Shown piece by piece: positions 58,680 through 64,000 of a stretch of DNA of 64,000 nt. The translations under genes and the position numbers were made by a program. Location of the stretch: positions 1 through 64,000 of the forward strand of contig NZ_JACEGD010000006.1 in the NCBI RefSeq assembly GCF_016031635.1, read 5' to 3'. The notes under the pieces are model-generated. The model worked only from the letters and a program-made list of their open reading frames with translations. It was not told the DNA's origin and did not search any database. Each line of letters starts with the position of its first letter. Positions within the stretch are counted from its first letter, which is position 1. The DNA comes from Bradyrhizobium diversitatis (lineage in GTDB: Bacteria > Pseudomonadota > Alphaproteobacteria > Rhizobiales > Xanthobacteraceae).

Positions 58680-59306
58680 ATGAGCAGTCTCTCGGAGCTA
58701 TCACCGGATAGCGGCACCAACGCGGAGCGCATGTTGCTGCGCGAGCTGGCCCATCAGATCGAGGGCGAGCTCGTATCCGTGATCGAGTTGCTGTCGGAGG
58801 CTGCCGGTCGCTGCGAAGGCGCGGAGGCGAGAGCGATACTCACTTCCGTGCAGGATCGACTGGAAAGCCATGTGTGCCTCCACCACGCATTGCAGATGCC
58901 CCAGTTCGCCACGACCATCGATCTGGCCTCCTATCTCCAGCAACTGTGCAGGTCGATCAGCCGCTCACGGCTCGAGTATGAGGGCATCGCGCTTTCGCTC
59001 CTGCTCCAGCCGCTCAAGGTAAGCTCCGAGCGTTGCTGGCTGCTGGGCATGATCGTCTTCGAACTGATTACCGCCTCGGCGCGTCACCTCTCCCTCGATG
59101 GGGCCGGCGCCATCCGGCTCGAAGTCTGGGGAACGGCAAATTCGGTCATGTGCTGTATCATCGACAATGGGGCAACCGCCGAAGGCCGGCCCGGGCTCGA
59201 CCGTTCCATCGTCGATATGCTCGTTGCGCGTCTGAATGGAACGATGGATATCCGCTTCGGACCCGACGGGACCAGGACCGTCGTCGGGATCCCGCGGCGG
59301 GCCTAG
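58680..59306 (+). CDS. Degenerate HisKA_2/HWE-type histidine kinase-like protein
   Basis: Soluble protein of 208 residues with a dimerisation-phosphotransfer helix pair at the N-terminus (RELAHQIEGELVSVIELL, His25) and an ATPase-like domain behind it. The N-box keeps Glu126 (FELITASARHL) but has Ala130 where the Mg-binding Asn of HisKA_2/HWE kinases lies; DNG in CIIDNGATAEG and a G2-like GPDGTRTVVGIP remain. No sensor domain is present. It may be a phosphotransfer protein (as ChpT is) or a pseudokinase. It starts 35 bases after dps, so it could regulate the stress block. Partner response regulators are unknown. Confidence 0.7.
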   Translation: MSSLSELSPDSGTNAERMLLRELAHQIEGELVSVIELLSEAAGRCEGAEARAILTSVQDRLESHVCLHHALQMPQFATTIDLASYLQQLCRSISRSRLEYEGIALSLLLQPLKVSSERCWLLGMIVFELITASARHLSLDGAGAIRLEVWGTANSVMCCIIDNGATAEGRPGLDRSIVDMLVARLNGTMDIRFGPDGTRTVVGIPRRA

Positions 59307-59489
59307 CGCGGTCTCGACGCGCGGCGACGGGAAGCTTCCCGTTCGTGCCCCGCAAGCTCACCGCGCCAACGCTCCGCATCGTGCAGATCAACAATATCGT
59401 CGTTTTTGCGAAAGATGGTGCGTGGGCCCGCTTGTACGCTTTCTCCCATCCATGACCGGGAGAGCGGTCATACGTGCGAGGGTCAAGCC

Positions 59490-60089
59490 ATGGCAGATAT
59501 GTCGAACTCGAAGGCGTCGCTTGGAAGGGCCATCCACGCGATCAGCGGAAAATGGGGCTGGTTCGTTGCTCTGGGCGCAGGCGAATTGGTCCTCGGTGGC
59601 ATTGCGTCCGCAAACCTGGTGGCCGCCAGTCTCGCCTCCGTGCTGGTCATTGGCGCCACCATGGCTGCCGCCGGCGTCTTCCAGATTGTGCATGCCTTCT
59701 CGGTGCGCGCTATGCGGGGATTCCTGTTCTGGCTGCTCGCGGGCGTTGTTTACGGCGCGGCCGGGATCATCATCCTCTTTGATCCGGTCCTGGCCTCGTT
59801 CACGCTGTCTCTCGCGGTGTGCGCCTTCCTCGTCGTTGCCGGTGTGATGCGGATCTGGGCAGGCTTTCATATGCGACCGGCTGCGGGTTGGCGCTGGATC
59901 GTCGCGGCCGGTGTTCTGACGGTCTGTGTCGGCGTCATGCTGGTGGCGGCTTGGCCCGCGATCGGCCTGTGGCTGCCCGGTGCGATGCTGGTGGTCGACC
60001 TGATCTTCCAGGGCTGGGGTTTCATTGCATTCGGGCTGGCGCTCAGGAGCCGGGCGTCCCGCCACTCGGCCCAGCCGGCGACGGTGTGA
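59490..60089 (+). CDS. HdeD family (DUF308) acid-resistance-type membrane protein
   Basis: Inner-membrane protein of 199 residues with six hydrophobic helices arranged as three repeated hairpins, each with a Gly-rich start (WFVALGAGELVLGGI, ALAFWLLAGVVYGAAGI-like, VAAGVLTVCVGVML). This matches the DUF308/HdeD family, linked in enterobacteria to acid resistance. The start is ATG 59490, with GAGGG upstream, in preference to an upstream frame. It is followed three bases later by fdhD, so the two are probably co-transcribed. Confidence 0.87.
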   Translation: MADMSNSKASLGRAIHAISGKWGWFVALGAGELVLGGIASANLVAASLASVLVIGATMAAAGVFQIVHAFSVRAMRGFLFWLLAGVVYGAAGIIILFDPVLASFTLSLAVCAFLVVAGVMRIWAGFHMRPAAGWRWIVAAGVLTVCVGVMLVAAWPAIGLWLPGAMLVVDLIFQGWGFIAFGLALRSRASRHSAQPATV

Positions 60090-60092
60090 GCC

Positions 60093-60929
60093 ATGATGAC
60101 GGGATCGACTTTCACGCGGCACTCGGAGATTGCCTGGCGCGGCGGCCAGACGCGGTCGACCTCTCGGCTGATCGCCGAGGAGACGGCCATCGCGTTCACC
60201 TATAACGGCTCGACCCATGCCGTGATGATGGGAACGCCCGCCGACCTGGAGGATTTCGGTATCGGCTTCAGCCTCACCGAAGCCATCGTAGGACGAAGAG
60301 ACGAAATCAGGAGCATCGATCTGATTCCGAACGAGCTGGGCGTCGAGGTGCGGATGTGGCTCGATGGCGACTGCTCGGCGTCCTTGGCGGCCCGCCGCCG
60401 TGCCATCAGCGGTCCGGTTGGGTGTGGGCTATGCGGTATCGAAAGCCTTGAACAGGCGCGCCGTGCACCCTCGCGGGTGAAAGATCGTAACATTGTCTTC
60501 CGCGCACGGGATCTGCTGGACGCGATGCAGGCCCTGTCTCCGCTCCAGACATTGAATCAGCACACGCGATCCGTTCATGCGGCGGCGTTCTGGACGCCGC
60601 GCAGCGGCATCGGTCCGGTCCGGGAGGACGTTGGCCGGCACAATGCTCTCGACAAGCTCGCGGGTGCGGTCCTCCGCGACGGCGTTTCGGCCGGCGAGGG
60701 CGCCGTGCTCCTGACGAGCCGCGTCTCGGTCGAGATGGTGCAGAAGGCGGCGATGATGGGCGTGCCGGTCGTCGTGGCCGTATCCGCTCCGACCGCGCTC
60801 GCCATCCAGACTGCGAAGGAAGCGGGCATCACGCTCGTGGCGATTGCCCGCGATGACGGATACGGCGTGTTCACACACCCGCGGCGCGTTTTGCTGCCCG
60901 ACGAGGCCGCGCCGCGCCTCGGGTGTTAA
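60093..60929 (+). CDS. fdhD: Formate dehydrogenase sulfur-carrier protein FdhD
   Basis: Cytoplasmic protein of 278 residues that transfers sulfur to the molybdenum cofactor of formate dehydrogenase. The conserved cysteine motif CGLC (111-114) carries the persulfide. Further family blocks are EDVGRHNALDKLAG (about 178-191) and SRVSVEMVQKAAMMG. It lies three bases after the hdeD-type gene and 47 kb from the formate dehydrogenase subunits at 9.2-13.8 kb, whose enzyme it is expected to mature. It is intact and of usual length. Separation of fdhD from the structural genes means its expression is set by the stress-type block here. Confidence 0.95.
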   Translation: MMTGSTFTRHSEIAWRGGQTRSTSRLIAEETAIAFTYNGSTHAVMMGTPADLEDFGIGFSLTEAIVGRRDEIRSIDLIPNELGVEVRMWLDGDCSASLAARRRAISGPVGCGLCGIESLEQARRAPSRVKDRNIVFRARDLLDAMQALSPLQTLNQHTRSVHAAAFWTPRSGIGPVREDVGRHNALDKLAGAVLRDGVSAGEGAVLLTSRVSVEMVQKAAMMGVPVVVAVSAPTALAIQTAKEAGITLVAIARDDGYGVFTHPRRVLLPDEAAPRLGC

Positions 60930-60947
60930 CCTCGCGGGCCGACCAGT

Positions 60948-61628
60948 ATGACGACGCAGGCCGCATCTGCGGTGCCGGGAGCGGACCCACGCGTCACAGC
61001 CCATGCGCCGGAGCGATCGCTCCTGGTTGCATCCATGCTGACCATGTCCGGCGGATTCCTCGATGCCTTCACCTGGCTCTCGCTCGGTGGTGTGTTCGCG
61101 AGCTCGCAGACCGGCAATGTCGTCTTCCTTGGCATCGACGCCCTGTCCGGGCAATGGCCGCGGGCGGCGGACCATCTGCTGCCGATCGTCGGATTTCTTC
61201 TCGGCGCCTGGGTGGCGGTCCGTGTCCAGGCGCCGCTGTGTTGTCTCATGGCGCATATTGCCTGCCTCGCGGCGGCGATGCTGCTGCTGCACCGGATCCC
61301 TGATCCAATCGCCATCTTCGGAATATCCTTTGGTATCGCGCTGCAGTCCGCCAGCTTCAGGCACGTCGAGCGCTGGGGCTATCTCTCGGTCACCGTGACC
61401 GGCAACATGCTGCGCGCCATCGATCAATTCGTGTCGACATCCGATCGCGACGCCTCGCGTGGCGGCGCGGCCATGCTCGTGCTCTGCCTGATGTTCCTGT
61501 TCGGCGCCGTGGCCGGCGGTTATGCGACGAAGCGGCTGGATGCGGCCGGCCTTGCCGTGCCGATCGCATTGTCGAGCTGTGTGCTCCTGGTGTGCTTGCG
61601 GAATCGGCGCTGGCGCGACACCGGCTGA
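60948..61628 (+). CDS. YoaK family (DUF1275) membrane protein
   Basis: Inner-membrane protein of 226 residues with about six helices. The DUF1275 hallmark is GGFLDAFTWLSLGGVFASSQTGNVVFLGI in the first helix pair (about 35-63), and the second half has YLSVTVTGNMLRAIDQF. The family has no established function; small-molecule transport has been suggested. ATG 60948 lies 18 bases after fdhD, so it may be the last gene of the hdeD-fdhD transcript. Confidence 0.88.
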   Translation: MTTQAASAVPGADPRVTAHAPERSLLVASMLTMSGGFLDAFTWLSLGGVFASSQTGNVVFLGIDALSGQWPRAADHLLPIVGFLLGAWVAVRVQAPLCCLMAHIACLAAAMLLLHRIPDPIAIFGISFGIALQSASFRHVERWGYLSVTVTGNMLRAIDQFVSTSDRDASRGGAAMLVLCLMFLFGAVAGGYATKRLDAAGLAVPIALSSCVLLVCLRNRRWRDTG

Positions 61629-61771
61629 TCGGTCTCCCGGACATGCGCCGACGCACCATGCCATTCGGAAAAGGGACGTTCGCTCGCGGTAGCAGGCGCG
61701 CTGCGCGCGGTCTATGATTTCCAGCAAGCGCCGGAACGGCGGCGCCGACATCAACTGCCAGAGAGGCAAGA

Positions 61772-63223
61772 ATGAACGACCTCCGCAAAGAGACCGACAG
61801 CCTGGGTGAAGTGAGTGTTGCCGCGGACAAGCTCTGGGGCGCGCAGACGCAACGTTCGCTCGAGCATTTCAGCATCGGCAGGGACCTGATGCCCCGCGAA
61901 ATGATCCAGTCCTACGCGATCTTGAAGAAGGCGGCCGCCAACGCCAATTACGCAGGCGGTCGGCTCGACGGCAAGATCCACAAGCTCATCGTCCAGGTCT
62001 GTGACGAAATTCTCGCGGGCCAGCATCACGACATGTTCCCGCTTCACGTCTGGATGACGGGCAGCGGAACGCAGTTCAACATGAACGTGAACGAGGTGAT
62101 CTCGAACCGGTGCTGCCAACTCGCGGGCACCGCGCTCGGCAGCAAGCTGCCGGTTCATCCGAACGATCACGTCAACATGTCGCAATCGTCGAACGACAGC
62201 TTCCCCTCGGCCATGTATATCGCGGCCGCGCTGAACGTGACGGAACGGCTCGTTCCCGCGGTCGAGGCGCTGCATGACGCGATCGCGGCAAAGTCGAGCC
62301 AGTGGGACGATATCGTCAAGATCGGCCGGACCCACATGCAGGATGCGACTCCGCTGACGCTCGGGCAGGAATGGTCGGGTTACGCCGGCATGCTCGCCGA
62401 CGATCTGACGCGCATCGGCGACGCCCTCAAGGACGTCTTCCGGCTCGCTCTCGGTGGCACGGCCGTTGGTACCGGGATCAACGCGGCGCCCGGATTCGCC
62501 GAGGCCGTTGCGGCCGAGGTCGCACGGTTGACGGGTCTGCCGTTCGTCAGCGCGCCGAACAAGTTCGCGGTGCAGGGCGCGCATGACGCGCTGGTGCAGC
62601 TGTCCGGCACGCTGCGGACGCTCGCCGGCTCGCTCTACAAGATCGCGAACGACATCCGCCTGATGTCATGCGGTCCGCGTGCGGGGTTTGCCGAATTGCT
62701 GATCCCCGAGAACGAGCCCGGCTCGTCGATCATGCCGGGCAAGGTCAATCCGACACAGGCGGAAGCGCTGACGATGATCGCCGTGCAGGTGATGGCGAAC
62801 GACGTCGCCGTCGGGTTCGGTGGCGCCGGCGGCTATCTCGAAATGAACGTCTACAAACCCCTGATCATCCACAACATCGCGCAGTCCATCACCATCCTGG
62901 CCGACGGCTGCACGAACTTCCGTACATTCCTCGTCGAGGGCACCGAGCCGAACCGCAGGAAGATTCAGGAGTATGTCGAGAAGTCGTTGATGCTCGTGAC
63001 CGCGCTGGCGCCGGTGATCGGCTACGACAAGGCGTCGCGGATCGCGCATTACGCGATGGACAACGATCTCACGCTGAAATCTGCGGCGCTGAAGCTCGGC
63101 TTCGTGACCGAGCCGGAGTTCGACCGCATCGTGGATCCCGCCAAGATGGTCAGACCCTATGTGGCCGAGATCAAGGTGCCGCTCGCAATCGGCTCGGAAG
63201 CCGGAAAAGGAGAGATACGATGA
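61772..63223 (+). CDS. fumC: Fumarate hydratase class II
   Basis: TCA-cycle enzyme, 483 residues, interconverting fumarate and malate without an iron-sulfur cluster. Motifs of the fumarase/aspartase family are [14 protein letters not shown] (about 104-117), [37 protein letters not shown] and the signature [11 protein letters not shown] (317-327) with the catalytic Ser. A C-terminal domain follows. GAGAGGCAAG before the ATG is the ribosome binding site. It overlaps the cupin gene by four bases and is followed by malate:quinone oxidoreductase, so two successive TCA steps are encoded in one operon. Confidence 0.96.
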   Translation: MNDLRKETDSLGEVSVAADKLWGAQTQRSLEHFSIGRDLMPREMIQSYAILKKAAANANYAGGRLDGKIHKLIVQVCDEILAGQHHDMFPLHVWMTGSGTQFNMNVNEVISNRCCQLAGTALGSKLPVHPNDHVNMSQSSNDSFPSAMYIAAALNVTERLVPAVEALHDAIAAKSSQWDDIVKIGRTHMQDATPLTLGQEWSGYAGMLADDLTRIGDALKDVFRLALGGTAVGTGINAAPGFAEAVAAEVARLTGLPFVSAPNKFAVQGAHDALVQLSGTLRTLAGSLYKIANDIRLMSCGPRAGFAELLIPENEPGSSIMPGKVNPTQAEALTMIAVQVMANDVAVGFGGAGGYLEMNVYKPLIIHNIAQSITILADGCTNFRTFLVEGTEPNRRKIQEYVEKSLMLVTALAPVIGYDKASRIAHYAMDNDLTLKSAALKLGFVTEPEFDRIVDPAKMVRPYVAEIKVPLAIGSEAGKGEIR

Positions 63224-63624
63224 TCCGCTGTGTACGTCTATGGACCGGAGAGGACAATAACTCGCATTTCGAGGAAGGTATCCTCGAGCTGGAGCCCGGC
63301 CAGCGCGGCGACTTCCTGAGCGGCAAGATCGATGCCGTCAGCGTCTCCTTCCAGGAGACCGAGTCGGGCGGCGCCTTCTCCTGGCACACCGCGCCGATCC
63401 GGCAACTGGTGATCACGCTGAGCGGAACGCTCGATTTCCAGACACGTGACGGCCACAACTTTCTGATTCACCCCGGCAACGTCCTCCTGGCCGAAGACAC
63501 CGCTGGCTCGGGGCATAGCTGGAAATTGACCGACGATTCGTCCTGGCGCCGTGCCTATGTGGTGCTGCGGCCGGGAGCGGACGTGCCGTTCCGCGCCAAG
63601 GGACAGCAACCGGCGCGAGCCTGA
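63220..63624 (+). CDS. Small cupin-domain protein (134 aa)
   Basis: A single small beta-barrel. The first cupin motif is around [20 protein letters not shown], the second around [18 protein letters not shown]. Histidines at SWH and GSGHSW could bind a metal. No signal peptide. It overlaps the fumarase stop by four bases and lies 41 bases before malate:quinone oxidoreductase. Function unknown; the context suggests a role linked to dicarboxylate metabolism. Confidence 0.8.
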   Translation: MIRCVRLWTGEDNNSHFEEGILELEPGQRGDFLSGKIDAVSVSFQETESGGAFSWHTAPIRQLVITLSGTLDFQTRDGHNFLIHPGNVLLAEDTAGSGHSWKLTDDSSWRRAYVVLRPGADVPFRAKGQQPARA

Positions 63625-63665
63625 TCGAGACATCCGAACAGCAACACCCAATGAAGGGAAAGACC

Positions 63666-64000
63666 ATGTCAGCAGTGTCCGACCGCGAAACCGACGTCGT
63701 CCTCATCGGTGCCGGCATCATGAGTGCCACCCTCGGCGCCTTTCTCAAGGAGCTCGAGCCCTCCCTCTCGATCCAGATGCTGGAGGTCCTCGGGGATTGT
63801 GCGCTCGAAAGCTCGGACGCGTGGAACAATGCGGGCACCGGGCATGCGGCCAATTGCGAGATGAACTACACGCCGGAGAGGCCCGACGGCAGCGTCGATA
63901 TCTCGAAGGCGCTCCAGGTCAATGTCGAGTTCGACCTGTCGCGGCAGTTCTGGTCCTATCTCGTCGGGCGCGGCGCGATCGCCGATCCGCGATCCTTCAT
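63666..64000 (+). CDS. mqo: Malate:quinone oxidoreductase, 3' end outside window
   Basis: The first 111 residues of a membrane-associated flavoprotein oxidising malate to oxaloacetate with quinone as acceptor. The FAD-binding Rossmann motif is [17 protein letters not shown] (about 11-27). The Mqo-specific block [18 protein letters not shown] (about 53-70) identifies the family, and [13 protein letters not shown] follows. GAAGGGAAAGACC before the ATG includes the ribosome binding site. The frame is open at the right edge. It follows fumC and the cupin gene in one operon and uses the fumarase product directly. Confidence 0.94.
   Translation, partial: MSAVSDRETDVVLIGAGIMSATLGAFLKELEPSLSIQMLEVLGDCALESSDAWNNAGTGHAANCEMNYTPERPDGSVDISKALQVNVEFDLSRQFWSYLVGRGAIADPRSF

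Overview
The window is high-GC, tightly packed alphaproteobacterial chromosome. It most resembles Bradyrhizobium or a close relative. The signs are liv-type ABC operons, the rhizobial set of formate dehydrogenase accessory DUF genes, a DUF3551 exported protein, an RpoH-like extra sigma factor, and intergenic repeats of kinds I recall from Bradyrhizobium. That placement is inference; no rRNA or other phylogenetic marker is present.

Layout: (1) 1-2.5 kb holds the 3' part of an IS110-family transposase with a hairpin-rich tail, then four small membrane or exported proteins. (2) 2.5-13.8 kb is a periplasmic formate dehydrogenase locus. A divergent multi-[4Fe-4S] protein lies at the left. Then come a biotin/lipoate-ligase-like protein, DUF6505, DUF6352, DUF3305 and DUF3306 proteins, a YdaS-HTH::TorD fusion, a small Tat protein and the alpha, beta and gamma subunits. 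The fdhD maturation gene sits far away at 60.1 kb. (3) 14.4-16.9 kb is a TonB-dependent receptor preceded by an exact NikR-type operator (GTATGA-N16-TCATAC), so probably a nickel receptor. (4) 16.9-23 kb holds a patatin, a DUF3551 protein, glycogen debranching enzyme GlgX, a DUF3606 protein and the trehalose-forming enzyme TreZ.

(5) 23-37.4 kb looks like one catabolic regulon for a nitrogen heterocycle or amide. It contains an NCS1 permease, a MarR regulator with three near-identical 18-bp palindromes in front of the permease and catabolic genes, a cyclic-amidohydrolase-like enzyme, a three-subunit molybdenum hydroxylase (its [2Fe-2S] subunit fused to a CoxG domain), a complete liv-type ABC transporter, a Rieske ferredoxin and an arylformamidase-like hydrolase. 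The substrate cannot be read from sequence. (6) 37.7-44.9 kb is a second complete liv-type ABC transporter, whose last ATPase has Arg in place of the Walker A Lys, followed by acetoacetyl-CoA synthetase.

(7) 45-56 kb contains small exported proteins, two of them paralogues, around an OmpR/HAMP-kinase two-component system, an RpoH-like sigma factor and an RND efflux pump with adaptor. The position often taken by an outer-membrane channel gene holds a Thr/Ser/Pro-rich lipoprotein-like gene instead. (8) 56-61.6 kb is a stress block: membrane-anchored catalase-type peroxidase plus cytochrome b561, Dps, a degenerate histidine-kinase-like protein, HdeD, FdhD and a YoaK-type membrane protein. (9) 61.8-64 kb is a fumarase C, cupin, malate:quinone oxidoreductase operon, cut by the right edge.

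No rRNA, tRNA, CRISPR array, prophage or replication origin was recognised.
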